A stretch of 64,000 bases of DNA from Prosopocoilus inquinatus. Its lineage: Eukaryota > Arthropoda > Insecta > Coleoptera > Lucanidae. The notes under the pieces are model-generated. The model was not told the origin of the DNA, made no database searches, and was given only the letters and a program-made list of their open reading frames with translations. Made by a program: the position numbers and the translations under genes. Below are positions 21,501 to 34,125 of the stretch, piece by piece (within the stretch, counting starts at the first letter, position 1; the number at the start of each line of letters is the position of its first letter). Location: contig CM069878.1 in NCBI GenBank assembly GCA_036172665.1, positions 21,090,501-21,154,500 of the forward strand, written 5' to 3'.

Positions 21501-22635
21501 ATTTTAATCTAATATAAATTATACATAGAAACGTATTCAATAAAAATATATTTTTTACTTATGATTCTTTTAGTTATTTATTATTGCTGTTAGTTAAAAG
21601 AGTAAAATAAAATGTAATTTCAATTATTGAACAGTTTAGTTAAATTGAATTTATATGTGAATAAAATTTACCACAAGTTTTAAAAATCCAAAATTACTGT
21701 GTCAGTCCCTTTCGTTTATTAAAGCGACGATAAAAAAGCCATAATTAATTATAACTTTTATTAAAATAACTCAATATATCAAAATAGCGTGAATATATTA
21801 CGAGGGGGGGCGAGTGCTCCGTTGTAACAATATTACCAACAATATTAGAATACCAAAGTCAGGGCTTCATATAAAAGAGCTCGTTATAATTTATCATCCA
21901 GGATTTGAAAACAAATTTCTTTAAGAAAAGATGCTTTACGTAAGGAGAATATGCGCAAACAAATGAGGTTAATTGGATAAGCTATATTCTGTTGTCCAAA
22001 TTTTTCAGCTTTTCGCTTCTTTTTATTTAAACTTGTTGGAATTATTTAGTGACCGCACGGTACATTTAACGAAACATTAATTCACTCAAGCTAAAATATT
22101 TAACACTTTTTTCTTAGGTTCAATGATCACACGTGATTGCTAATAAATAAACGAAAACCTTGCTTAATTGAAGGTATTTTTATTAATTAAAAACCTTATG
22201 TTATGTGTGATCGATGATGGCATCGACTTAATTGTCCTTCCTTAATTGTGCTTCTGCTTGGCTAAATTTATTTTATTTTACTTTCAAGGCATACATCCTT
22301 TTGACGCAAAGACCAAGCCACGCCAGTTGGGCCGGTCAAGTTATTTTATTTTAAAAAAATTGATTCAATATTATAACCATGTCTTTTTTATCCTGTCCTG
22401 AGTGTCTTGCACCTGGTGTAAGTCTATCTTCAACAGCTTATCACTTTAGATCCTTTCTGAAATTCTCGTAATTTAAGTTTTGTTTGTACAAATTAGAAGA
22501 TGACATTCTATTTGTTGAAGAAATTCTCAAAAAAAAAAGAAATAAATAAATTTAAGAAAAGTTTTTAAAGTGGTGCCTCTAATTTAATATATTCAAACAC
22601 TACCTAAATAGATTATTTAGGCCCAAGGGTATAAG
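18580..22635. other. Unassigned sequence, probably intergenic or intronic
   Basis: No gene, RNA or recognisable repeat seen. 18760-19280 has overlapping open frames on both strands (67, 89 and 74 codons) without a known domain. 20100-20560 is less AT-rich and could hold conserved non-coding elements. A G7 tract occurs at 21804. Confidence 0.3.
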
Positions 22636-22639
22636 CCAA

Positions 22640-22790
22640 GACTTACATCGTAAGTTTTTAATCTATAACCAGACAGAATATAAATAAAAAGCACCCAACG
22701 TTTCGCCATCGATATAGCCATTGACAGCAAAATTAAAAACTACAATTTTCGTCGGACAAGAGTCAACTGCTATTAACAATAATCGTTGTT
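22640..22790 (-). repeat. Repeat fragment shared with 30885-30960
   Basis: On the minus strand: ATTCTGTCTGGTTATAGATT-AAAAACTTAC, matching ATTCTGTCCGGTTGTAGATT at 30889 on the + strand. Both loci also carry GGACAAGAGTCAACTGCTAT (22755 and 30931). A related piece is at 42170-42200. The minus-strand words GATGGCGAAACGTTGGGTGC resemble Penelope terminal regions, but no open frame supports this. Confidence 0.5.
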
Positions 22791-22799
22791 ATGAGTTTT

Positions 22800-24620
22800 T
22801 AAATTTAAGCTGGAATTGTACAACTAGACTTTAAGTGTCAGTGTGAGATGACCATTAAAACACTTGCTGAGAATCATGAAATTTACCTGGTAAGGGATGA
22901 TAAACTAAATATTTATTAGTACATGATATGACACGATGATAGTTTTCGTAAAAATTTGCAAAAATTTCTTACAAACTGCCAGAGACATGTTACCATAGTA
23001 AATGTTTATTGATTAATTCCACACATATCTGTCACTTTTTCGCCAGATAAATTGATACAAAAAATATCACTGTGTGTCAAACAGGCCTTCCAAATATTAT
23101 GGAATTATTCTGTCTTTTATTTACGCAGAACAGTGTACGTTCGCTTACGCGTTCGTTGATGAAATCGGGTCATAAAGAAGATACATTTGGATGCATTTAA
23201 TTCCGCATTGCGTATGATTTCCTTGGCAGACTTCGGATAAGTATCCAGGCAAAATTCGTCCGATAAGCCGGCACTAATTTCAATCCAAAATGTATTCCCC
23301 GTATTGATCTCCCTTTTACATGCGCATATAAAACCGCACGAAATGACCAAGTTTCTAAATTTAGCCCGGCACTAAATCCTTTCGAACCACATCCAGATTT
23401 CGTATTAAAACTTTTTAGCGAGCATTCTTCGTAAACAGCTCGCGATCGTTATGTAAAGTACTAACTGTTCACGGCCCCGATCAATAAGTTCGTGGTTTTT
23501 TTCAGTTAATGGGCCATGGATTCGATAATTTACGCCGCTGAAATGTTCGAATGCATCCAGTTTAGTCTTTTTGTTTTGCTTTTGGTCTGAAACTATACAT
23601 CACTAAATGATTATGATGCATTGAAAAAATCCACCCGGACTATTCCAATCGACACCAAATTAAAGTTTCCCGTTAATATTAAGTTATTTCTTCTTTTTCT
23701 TCAGTTTCTTTTCCTTTTCTTCAAACAGAACGTCTTCCTTTAACTCTTTCCCGTTTTTTCAAATAAAGGGGTTTCTAAAGTACCTACGTCATGTGCAGGA
23801 AAGTAATTGGAACGTCTTGTTTTAAGTTAAAAATGCCATTCTAAATCTGTTATATTTTAGAACGCATTTCGTCCTGGACATATGCGGAGGCGATGTTCTG
23901 CGGTGGCAACCCAGTGCTAAAAATAGCTTGCCCTGTCGATGAAGACGTAACAGAATATCTGCATTTTCGAAACGGCTCCAACTCACCAATTCAATTTGCG
24001 CTTTCGGGTTTGTTTCTAACACTAACTAGCATTTTAAAAATAATTCACTTCTTGTTGCACGTAAAACGATCTCGTGTTCTGCCTATTCCTTGAAGCATTT
24101 CCTGTACACATTTCACGAACACTGAGCACTGTTAACCAGATGTGTACGGTGACCGTCTCTTGAAACGAAAAGCCCGCGTTCGCTCCATACTTCTTTACAT
24201 TCCATACGACTTACACACTATGGGAAGTAAGGAAGTACGGAACTGGCGAAGGCCCCTGACGATAGATAGAAATGGCGTGTCCGCGATATTCCGGGGAAGA
24301 AACGGCACTCTTGGAACTTGGAAGTCGACTGAATGCACCATGCAACCTAATGTTACTGTTAAGTTGCCTCTTAGGTAGCTGAATTCTAAAAATGGCCCCG
24401 TTCACGCCATTGGTTCCACCGCATAGGAATACAATCTTACCCAACCCCTCTTCCCAAATTTGTCTTTTCTTAAAATACATCTGCGGCTAGCTGAACCTCC
24501 CGGCCGGCTACGCTGTGGCCGGGTAATTATAGACTACCATGTGGTAACACATGTGCATTTCTTACAAGAATCCTTCGTGAACTTACGTTCTGCTCGCTTC
24601 AACCAAGCAGGAGATGCCGA
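22800..24620. other. Unassigned, with GC-richer blocks 23110-23560 and 23850-24620
   Basis: No domain recognised in the short open frames (e.g. 23117-23350 minus, 24142-24378 plus). Composition is less AT-rich than the transposon-dense parts, and no repeat partner in the window was noticed for these blocks. They are candidates for host conserved non-coding sequence or unknown exons. Confidence 0.3.
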
Positions 24621-24626
24621 CTTTAT

Positions 24627-24999
24627 TATCGTCGAACAATCCGGACCTTATTTTTATCAGGCGACCATATCATCCTACCTGTCAACAGATGCCCAATTTT
24701 ACAAAATAAAACCGTTCAAAATAAAAAGCGAATTTTATTAAAAAAAAATTTTTTTTCAGATTTACTAATACACAAAGTACTTTGTTTTTTAAGGAATTTT
24801 GCACAAACTGAAATAACTTCGTAGACAATTGCTAAAGTAAGAACGGACATGAAGAAGGAATAATACCTCCAAATTAATATTCAAAGTTTCTTTTTTCATA
24901 CACATAATATCGTCCAGCAATCCGGATCTTATTTTTATCAGACGGCCATATCTTCCTACCTTTCAGTAGACGCCAATTTTACCTAAAGACGTTCAAAAT
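24627..24999 (+). repeat. Pair of ~90-bp direct repeats (24627-24722 and 24908-24999)
   Basis: Both copies read ATCGTC..(C/A)CAATCCGGA, CTTATTTTTATCAG, CCATAT, TCCTACCT and GCCAATTTTAC, followed by CGTTCAAAATA. They are about 280 bases apart in the same orientation. Nature unknown. Confidence 0.6.
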
Positions 25000-26200
25000 A
25001 GCTCACCGAGAAAATGTTGCTCACACCAGTTTAGTTTTATTTTAAAAAATAATAATTTAAATTTTAGTAATGGAAAACTTGAATAGTGATCCTTTTATGC
25101 TGAAAATTGTGATTCAAAACAAGTTAAAAAGATTTACACTTTGCCGTAAAAAATTGAGGACGTTTTGAATATGTTTTACCTTAAATTTTTCGGAAATATT
25201 TTTCGTTTCTAGTTTAAAAGTTAATTTTTAGAAAACATCTAAATCGATTTAATATGTTCATGGTAAAATTTTATTTAATGTTATTTTATTTAAAACCAAA
25301 CATTCGTTTATTTGGGTACCCGACGCCCAATTGTTTTTTGTGAATATCTGTAGCAGTACTGCAATAAATTCTACAATTTATTTTATCTTTTTTCTTTTTA
25401 AAATCAAAAATAAAAAATATAAGCAGGAATTATTTTATAGACACCTTCTACGATATTAGTTTTATTATACATGGAGTCTCACTTTAATTTAGAATCGAAA
25501 AACGTAATACTTTATAGGGTGTTCTATTAAAAAAAAAACTTTAATTTAGTTTATATCTCGTTTATCCGACCATGAATTGTTTTTCTGCGAGCACACAGAG
25601 AAACTTTGAATTAGTCCCTTTAAGTATTGTATTAAGCATTTTTTCCAAATTAAAATTCAATTTTTTTTCAAGGTTTTCCAATAAGAGCGATGTTAAGGTA
25701 TTAGTATCGAAAAGCTCGCCAAAATTTCAACATTTTTAATTACAGTCATTTAGAGAGGGCATTTACATTAAAATTGAATTTTTTTGTAGATGACAATGCA
25801 AGTTTAAGTGCTAAATATGAAGTGTGCTGTTCTGCGCAGATAATTACTTAATTGTACCAAATGTCATACTTATTAACATTTTGGAGTTGCGACGTCCGAA
25901 ATATTTTTCAATTTACTGTTAATTTAAAACATGGTTTGGAGGAGTTAAATATTCTTTAGGGCCTTTAGGATCTGGTTTGCTAAAAGGAAGCTAAAAATGT
26001 CTCAATCTTTACGTATTTTAAAATATATCAATAATTAAAGTCGGCTCTTGTCCGATGAAATAGGCGAGAAAATAATTTTTAAAATGCATATACAGGGATA
26101 TTCACGGTAAGTGGCCTATTAAAATACATTGGAAACTACCTCTTACAGGTCGCTGAAAAGTTGTATATGGCAGTAATCGATGACGATCTATTCAAATAAT
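25000..26200. other. Unassigned AT-rich sequence
   Basis: Nothing recognised except a TAGGGTGTTCTATT motif at 25516, similar to element termini in this window. Confidence 0.3.
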
Positions 26201-26204
26201 ATAA

Positions 26205-27020
26205 AATCAGTCATGACGTGTTTCCGGTCGGAAGTCGATAGTAACTTTCCTGTTTTAAATAGAACACTCCATATATTATTACATTTTTGAATCCCACGTT
26301 CAATTCTACATCTTTTATAGTCACATACATTCTGGCTAAAATGTATTGTTTTGATAATGATTTACCGGAAGTCAATACAAACTTTCTTATTTTAAACGCA
26401 ATACCCCATATATTATTAAATTTTTGAAATCCCCATTCAGTTTTAAATCTTTTGTATTTATATACGTCATAGCTAAAATGAAGTGCATTTGCACTGGATA
26501 TTTGATAAGGAGAGGATTCTCCAAGATAAAATTTTCCTAAAGTGCTCCTAAGTTGCGGTGTGTGGGTGTGATTTGCTGTCATCTGTAGGTTGTTTTCTGA
26601 CGATTTATACATAATATATATATTTTAATTTATCTTCAGGATTTTTATGTATCAAATAACAAGGAATTATATACTTATTTATTCGTTAGAATAAGAAGTT
26701 TTTTCGGGTCTTTGGTCTATTTATTTCCATATTTTCGTGTTGTTTGGTTAGCTCTTATTTGTAAGGTTTTCTGACGGTTAATTTTAGGTGTTCATATAAA
26801 TTATTTTTTTTTCCGATTTTATGCATAACATACAGGGAAATTCAGGCAACCCATTCATTAAAAGTTTACGGACTTTCTCTTTGAATTTCTATTTCATATT
26901 TTGCAGTTATAAGTTAGCGACAATGGTCTATTAAAATATAATATTTCCAATTTTCTGGCACTTCCGCATGTACCGGAAGTAGCTATCAACTTTCTTATTT
27001 TAAATGGAACACCCCATTTT
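26205..27020. repeat. Cluster of element-end fragments (TTAAATGGAACACCC / CCGGAAGT motifs)
   Basis: Three variants of 'CCGGAAGT ... AACTTTC-TATTTTAAA-GAACACCCCAT' occur at 26225-26275, 26365-26415 and 26965-27020. 26590-26830 is the reverse complement of 39500-39665 (shared CGGGTCTTTGGTCTATTTAT and TTGTAAGGTTTTCTGACGG). These are scraps of the foldback family seen whole at 39668-41243. Confidence 0.65.
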
Positions 27021-27839
27021 TTATTATAAAATCAATTTTTAATTGAGTTTAATTAAAAAGAATCACACTGAAATCGAATCAAGAAAAGAAAAAAGACGAT
27101 TGAGGAATTATTAAAAAATAAAATAAAATAAAGACAAATAGAATGATAAATTGTCACGATTTAACAAAATTTTATATCTGCATAAAACGTTATTAGTACA
27201 TCTACACTTGCTGTTTTTTTCTTTTTATATTTAAATCTGAATGGGGTCAACGGAAATTTTTATTTTCTTGAAAGGGCTGGGTGGTTTCAAAAAAAGAAGT
27301 TTGAAATCCCTGCTTTATACGCACGTATCAGAACTTATTAAACTATTAAATACAAATATCTCGAAAACTTTTCGTTTTATTTAAAATTATTTACAGAAAT
27401 TGTTATCAGAATTTAATTTGGGATCCAAATTTGAACAGATATCCCGGGTGTTCCATTTCAGAAAACAGAATGTAAGTTTATATCGCGGTTATTCGATGTG
27501 CATTTGTTATTCGGTAAATATCAGTAAAAACTTCGAATCATTCTGTACAAGTTTTGTATCAAATATTTCTTTCAGCCTGTACAAACAGTCGCAAGCAATA
27601 AATTGTGACAGTGATGACCAAAATTTAATACTTGCGACTGTACTTATACTGTGAGTTTTTTTTTACTTTGAACACACAGTGTAAATATTCACATGTTCAG
27701 GTTTACATTAAAAAAAACGTGTCAGGATATGCAAATAAGCTTCAATAAAGCAAATGTGCTGTTATTGTCAGTTGTGAAATGCAAGTACGAGTGTCAAATA
27801 TTTAAAAAATACTATGAAAGCATTTGATAATCGCTTGGC

Positions 27840-27945
27840 ATCAGTGTTCAAGTTCGAGATTCGACGAGGAAGGGGAGCATGAATCATAACACACCTGAAA
27901 AGGGGGCCACGAAACCTAAAAGTTTGGGAAACGCTGCTCTACAGC
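27840..27945 (-). mobile_element. hAT terminal fragment
   Basis: The minus strand from about 27945 reads AGCAGCGTTTCCCAAACTTT followed by a GTGGCCCCCTTTTCAGGTG word. This is the familiar CAG-x-GTTTCCCAAACTTTT type of hAT terminus. The other end and any transposase are missing. Confidence 0.6.
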
Positions 27946-27949
27946 ATCG

Positions 27950-28735
27950 GTTTACAGATGAAATTAACTGATTGCTAAAGCTCTAACAAAAAAAAAATTC
28001 ATAATGTAATTTTGATCTAATGAAAGTTTATCTTGCATCTGTTGAATATCTGGTAATGACTTCTAGCTGATTCTTGAAAATACTCGTCTTACTTTTTGAA
28101 TTTTCAATCGTATTTGGCTGAATTAAAAAAAAAATAATACTAAAACATTACCAATAACAAATCATTAGTGTTGAAAATTGAAGGATGTAAGCAGTTCTTG
28201 CAGTGAACTTATGTTCTCGGATGACTTATGAATGTCAATACTTCATTGATGATTTTACAGAGAAATACGGTTCTTAACTGAAGTGCATATATTCCGAATA
28301 CCGTAAGCTTTAAAACAACACATTTTCCATCTATTAGAAACAGAATTTAACGAGGTATTCAAATATTAAAATATACAGACAAGATTTTCCAGTTAAATTT
28401 TTTGAGACCTTTACTTTTCAATTGTCTCTTTGCTCAACGAAAAATATAACCATTAATTAAGAGATTATTCCACACGTTATTTACAATTAAATGGGCACAG
28501 TAAAAATAATTTTTTTGGAAGTTGATTATAAAAAAATGCTTTTACGTTTCTAATTCAATTGAATAGCTGTAGACTGCGATGGTTCTGTTTAGAACTATAG
28601 TTGTTGAATAAATGTTTGGTTTTAAGAAATCAGTCGAAATGTGCAGTTAAAATAAGTATATTCTATTATTAAAAAAGTATAAGCTTAAGCGAATAACTGA
28701 TTTTTGGAACGCGTTATACATGTGAAATAATATAG
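27950..28735. other. Unassigned AT-rich sequence
   Basis: No gene or repeat recognised. Confidence 0.3.
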
Positions 28736-28740
28736 TAATG

Positions 28741-30087
28741 TACTGGATGTCTCTAAATTCCGTGGACATGGCTTAAGCACAGGTTCCTGGGGTCAAAATA
28801 AGACGATTTATACCAAACTTACCTATATCCTTAATGGTCTCGTTAAGCCGATATTCTTCTTCAAAGTTCTTAAAGAGAAAGTTAATTTTTCTTATAACAA
28901 AGGAACGCCTGAACCTATTTAGATGAAATTTGATATGAGGTTCCACAGGAAGTCACATTTACAGGTGGTTTTAGTTACTCCCAGTGAACCCCTAGCGTGA
29001 AAAACAGGGTTGCCACAACACATATCTTACTATAACTTTTTGGAGGTTAGGAAGATAACTTTAGTTAATACATTTTTGGGAAGAAGCATTCGATAGGAAA
29101 CTATTTTGTGTCTTTATAACTTTTGATATTTCTTACGGTTTAGTCACAAAATGAAAATTGACTGCAGCATTTTTTATTTATTGTCCCTATGCGAATTACA
29201 CGGCAACCGTGTCAATTCCTATAGTCAATTCCTATAGAAAAATGCGTTTTGAGATATTACTAGCCTACTTTAGAAAACAACTGGAAAAAAACACAGTTAC
29301 ATGTATTTTCTCGCCCTCTGGCCCTTAGAAGCATTTAAGTTGCCCACCATACGATTCCAACAGGCGTAGTCGGTGATGCGCGTTCCATATGGTTATTATT
29401 TCTATGTAACAGGTATACTTTACTGCCCTTTAACTGCTTAATTTATTTATTTTGAGAAAAAGTCATTAATTAGTAAACTATATTGGGCATTTTTTTCTCT
29501 ATGACCAGGCTGCTAACTTAAAATTCTAAAAGATTTGTAAGAGAAGTTTAAAGATACATAAAAGGTTACTAATGAATAACTCTTTCCGAAAATAAGTTAG
29601 TTATACACCTAGAAGGCACTAGAGCATACTCATTTTCCATAAGTAACTCTGCAGCCATTTAATTTTCTTATTTTGTGACTAAACCGTAAGAAATATCAAA
29701 ACTTACAGAGACACGGAAAAGTTTCCTATCCAGTGCTTCTTTCTAAAAATTTATTAACTAAAGTTATCTTCCTATGCTCAAGGAAGTTGTAGCAAAATAT
29801 GTGTTGTGGCAACCCTTTTTCTCACAGTAGCGGTTAATTGAAAGTAACTAAAACCACCTGTAAATATGACTCACATTCTTGTGGAACCTGGTACCAAATT
29901 TCATCCAAATCGATTTAGGCATTCGTTTGTTATAAGAAAAATTAACTTTCTCTTCAAGAACTTTAAAGAAGAATACCGACTTAACGAGACCAATATGGAT
30001 ATAGATAAGTTTGGTGTTAAATCGTCTTATTTTGAGCCCAGACATCTGTGGTTAAGCCATGTCCATGGAATTTAGAGACAGCCTGTA
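28741..30087. mobile_element. 1.34-kb foldback DNA element with ~440-bp arms and TA duplication
   Basis: Ends CTGGATGTCTCTAAATTC (28743) and the complement of CAGGCTGTCTCTAAATTC (to 30085), flanked by TA. Arms 28743-29180 and 29640-30085 pair nearly end to end, including TTTTGAGCCCAGACATCTGT versus its partner and ACGGTTTAGTCACAAAAT. The 460-base centre has no gene. Open frames in the arms are not coding. A truncated relative is at 13800-14118. Confidence 0.85.
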
Positions 30088-30089
30088 GA

Positions 30090-30510
30090 ACTCATAGACG
30101 ATAACTTGCGTGGAAGACATTTTCTTTTATAATTAATGTAAGGGAGTAGCAGCAGTTGATATTTTACCTCTCAAGGATGTATCTAACAAATACTTTTTTA
30201 ATTTGTAGTCTGTGCCGTGAATGGTGCTGTGTATGTTTTAGATTTAACGCACCGATCACAGCACTGTGGACGTCAAACTGAGGGGAAATACATTAGACTG
30301 TTTATAGAAATGTGTACAGTTTTGTACCAAAGTGTGAACTAGGAACTAGGCCGTTTTATATTGCTCTATTTCTTGTACAGTGCCCCAATAAAGAGATGTC
30401 TTACCAGGTATATGTAATTTAAGGATTTACCTACTTTAGAGCATTATACCGAGCAATCGAGCAACGGTATAGAAGCGGTGAGGGTATTGGGTGGGTTTAA
30501 TGCTTACCGA
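30090..30510. other. Unassigned
   Basis: No gene recognised. Confidence 0.3.
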
Positions 30511-30515
30511 AAGAC

Positions 30516-30713
30516 GGCTTGTCCACGACGCCGCCCGTCCGCCCGTTCCGGCAAATTTACCGGATTACTAGTAACACATTAGATTATATTCTGCCACGAG
30601 CCGGCACGGTAAATTGTCTGAACAACAAGAGTGAATATAATCTAATGTATTACTAGTAATCCGGTAAATTTGCCGGGACGGCGGACGGCGAAAATTCTTG
30701 TCGTGGACAAGCC
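30516..30713. repeat. GC-rich ~198-bp imperfect hairpin
   Basis: GGCTTGTCCACGAC at 30516 pairs with GTCGTGGACAAGCC ending at 30713. CCGTCCGCC and GGCAAATTTACCGGATTACT pair with their complements, as does the ACATTAGATTATATTC segment. The centre is near 30600-30640 (TGCCACGAGCCGGCACGGTA). No partner copy is in the window and no target duplication was seen. It could be a MITE or a structured element of host origin. Confidence 0.7.
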
Positions 30714-30719
30714 GCCTAA

Positions 30720-32950
30720 GACTACGTAAACATGTTCCGCTCATCGCACAATCGATATGCCTCCCTTCCATTCGATTGTCCGCCTGCTCGTAATAGTGGT
30801 TGCTACTACTAATCCACACAATTATATTTTATTGGGGGAAACGTCTCTTTCTTGGATTACTGTACAACGATGCTCAACAAATATGATATTCTGTCCGGTT
30901 GTAGATTAAAAACTTACAATTTTCATAGGACAAGAGTCAACTGCTATTTTAGATGATACTATTTAACAATTTCTTAGCCCTTACGCTGAAGTTCAAAACT
31001 GTTGTAATTGTATCAAGAAAATTAACTGAATAGAGAATTACTTTAAAGAAAATAGAACGTGTTCGATTTTCAAACCAAAAATTTCTTTTTCCAAATATTA
31101 CAGAAATTGAGTTGAGTCCTTACAAGAAAAAGTACAGATGGCATTGTGATATAAAATTATCTGGAAAATGTAGAATATTTCACTTATTTTATGAATTTAT
31201 GGTACTGGTTGTTGCTCTGAATGCTTGTGAGATTTTTGATCATTCGTCATTTCGTTCGGTTTACGCATCATTTTCGTACCCTTCCTCTAAACAATCCTCT
31301 CGGTGTGCAGGCTACAGTCTACAAGGTTGAATTTCCCAGTTGACTATAGAAACACCGGCGCATCTGAGCCACATCAGTAAAAGAGGGTCGACTCGCCGCC
31401 CCTGGGCGCTACTACACTTTGCATCTTCATCCGTTTATTTTACACGTCCGGAGTGTTTGTGTAAACAAATTTGGCGGATAAACCGACCGCTACGTATAAG
31501 GGCTATTTTTACCTCTGAAATAAAATATACACGCGCGTCTCTCCGGCGGCCAAAAATGAATTCGCACCCCGCTTCATTCGGTAGCGTTAACGCACTGAAT
31601 TCTTCTTGCGCGAATGAAACGCGATTTGAATTTAAAAATAAATACAAGCCGCTGTGATTAAGAGAAGCCAACTCGAAGTAGACACGACGCTAATTTTATT
31701 TTCAACTTAACGCAACAAAATCCGATGTGATGATGATTAAAAAAATCAATTTAAATTTTCGTACCACACACCATATTCTTGATATGGAAACGCAGCGGAA
31801 GCTAAAAGCTTTTCTCTTTAAATACGCGAACCGTTTTCTTTGAGGAAAACGTTTTTAAGCGCGTTTCAGTTCCAAAGTGGAAGTTGGAAACAACACGGCG
31901 ATTGTTGCTGCGCCAGATTGATGAGGACGCCATTGTGTAAACGTCCTAAGAAATAATTTCGAACGACGAAAGTAATTCAGACAAAAACTGCGCAGCCAGA
32001 TAAGCCGACTGTCTACCTCCTCTGAAAATTCCTTGTGTTAAACCAGATGCTTTCAAACGTGTTTCATTTTGAAATCCACTCCGGAAGTTACTTTTGTTAA
32101 TAATACCGTATGATTTTTTAAATTTTAGATAAAGGAGGCTCCGGAAAGCAAAACGTATAGTACTAAATACCTCCATAAATAAAAATTTACTGTAGAATTT
32201 CTTAGTTCTGATAATAGATTTGTCATTTCCTCTTTTCCTGTCCATACTATCTTCCTGTACGACAAAATTTAATTGTACTTTGCTTTTCATGGCTAACCTT
32301 TACTTAAAATTTATAAAATCATATGTTATAATTAAAGGATCGAGGAAAATAGCCCGTCCAGTCTCCCAGATACCGATTACGGATCGTAACACCCCCGGTG
32401 TAGCGCAGATCTGCATCGTTGGATTGCCCGGTTTAACAGAGACGCGCGTTGTTGAATATTCTCAGGTATTCGAAATTCGAATAGGGAAGAAAATACTAAC
32501 AGTTGTCAGCTATTAATCGTTATTAAAATTAATTATTAAATAACGTTCCAAATTTTCGTTCGTTCGTTCGTTTCGATTTGCCGTGAGAATGTCTTGTCTT
32601 TTAAAGCGAGAAAATGATCTTTCAACTTAACAGGTTGTGAGAGACGCTTTCTCTAGGTAAATATTTACGGAGAGACTGAGCAATCAAATAAATGTCGAAT
32701 CGTCAAAATCAAAATTAATGAGACGCAGAATTCGATCGTAGAATCCCCGTATCTATCGGAAATGCAGCGAGAAATCAATCCCCTCCGCGCGCGGAATACA
32801 ACGCCTTTGAGTTTGGACCCTCAGATTCGAGGCCTTAGTTATAATACTAAAGCTTGACTTCATTTTAAAAATCCGACTTGTTTATGTATAAAAAATTAAA
32901 TAAATAAAAAAATTTAACACAGAAAAATTCGAGCCAGATTATATTAAATA
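30720..32950. other. Unassigned, probably host sequence, GC-richer at 31330-31680
   Basis: 31330-31680 contains many CpGs and open frames on both strands (105 and 78 codons) without a recognisable domain. 32550-32570 is a short CGTT microsatellite. 30885-30960 is the repeat fragment described at 22640. I call no gene. Confidence 0.3.
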
Positions 32951-32954
32951 TACC

Positions 32955-34125
32955 GGCTGTTTCAAATTGAGTGTGCACTTCTAAACCGTAAGAGATACAA
33001 AAATTTGGTTAAATGGAAGAAAAGTTGCACGAATCCATGTCTGACTCGTATTCATTAACAGAATGATTTTTTTAAATTATTTCTTCTTGAGATATTAATT
33101 AAAACGTAAAAAAATCGATTTTCTTTTTCTCTCTGTATCTCTTTTATTATACATAATTTTGAAATTTTGTTTTAACTTTCTACAGGCACTTTTTGATTCT
33201 GCTTCGAATAGGGGTAAGAGAATTGAAGTCAAGCGTTTCGTCTTTCTACGACAATCATCAGTTTCGATTTTTTAAATACAACTTTTTTCCTTTTATTGTT
33301 CTATTCGATAGCATTTTTTCTCCTGATATATATCACACTTAATAGTTGATATTAATTTGAAGCTTAAATAATTCAGATTTTATTTGAAAATTTTATTTAA
33401 TACATAATTTCAAATTTTTGGTGCATTTTCTTATCTTTTTCTTATTCCAGTCGATAGCATTTTTTCTTTGTGATTTCAGTGAGTATAATAGTTAATACCT
33501 TTTTTCAAGTAAAAAAACTGATACAGTTTCATCATGTTTTTCTTAATAAGTGAATTACTTCCTAACTATTTTTTTTAATTTGTCAAGTATTTAGAACTAA
33601 CATTCAATTGTCGGAAGAGGAAAAATCAATAAATATTAACTGAATGATATTAGATGATTAACACAAACCAAATAAACAGCAGTATAAACATCTTAAATTA
33701 CAAGAACAAAATAAATAACTTGAATAAAAATTATAGAAGAAAAACATAAATTTGTTAAATAAATAAAGTGAAATAAATAAATTAAAGTAAATCCTCAAAA
33801 TGTCTTCCACTGTTTTCAAGACACACAATCGTTCTTAAAACTATGTGTTGTCTAGCGTATGGAATATGAATTCGCATTTCTGCAAGAACCCGATATTCGC
33901 TTTCTTAGTTCCTCCTTGTTATTTATGTTAATGCTAGTCACTGTTTCAATGTCCAAAATACAAAGCCTACTTTATCCTGTTTAAATTAAATTACGCAGAG
34001 TCGTTCCGATATAACGTGCCAAACTTCAACTGGTAATTTACCTCGTCAAAACGAGTGATAAATTTAGTACCATTTTTGGACTTAACTATGTTTAAAAATA
34101 ATTAAAGATAGTGAAGTGTTTAAAG
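32955..34125 (-). mobile_element. Second copy of the decayed mariner-like element
   Basis: Inverted, diverged copy of 960-2110. The outer end reads GGCTGTTTCAAATTGAGTGT, and shared words include GAAGAAAAGTTGCACGAATC and ACTTCACTATCTTTAATT (reverse). It has only scattered small differences and indels over its whole length. Confidence 0.65.
33785..34060 (-). pseudogene. Mariner-like transposase C-terminal remnant, copy 2
   Basis: On the minus strand: a GTT-type block (RYIGTTL), EYRVLAEMRIHIPYARQHIV and CLENSGRHFE, in more than one frame. This corresponds to the copy at 1138-1303 and ends in the same family motif. Several stops and frame changes; not functional. Confidence 0.5.

Noticed and set aside
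24142..24741. Possible gene in open frames of 78-93 codons
   Set aside because: Frames on both strands overlap, part of the sequence is a direct repeat, and no family is recognised.
31340..31671. Possible exon in the CpG-rich block
   Set aside because: Frames on both strands and no recognisable protein; may be conserved non-coding DNA.
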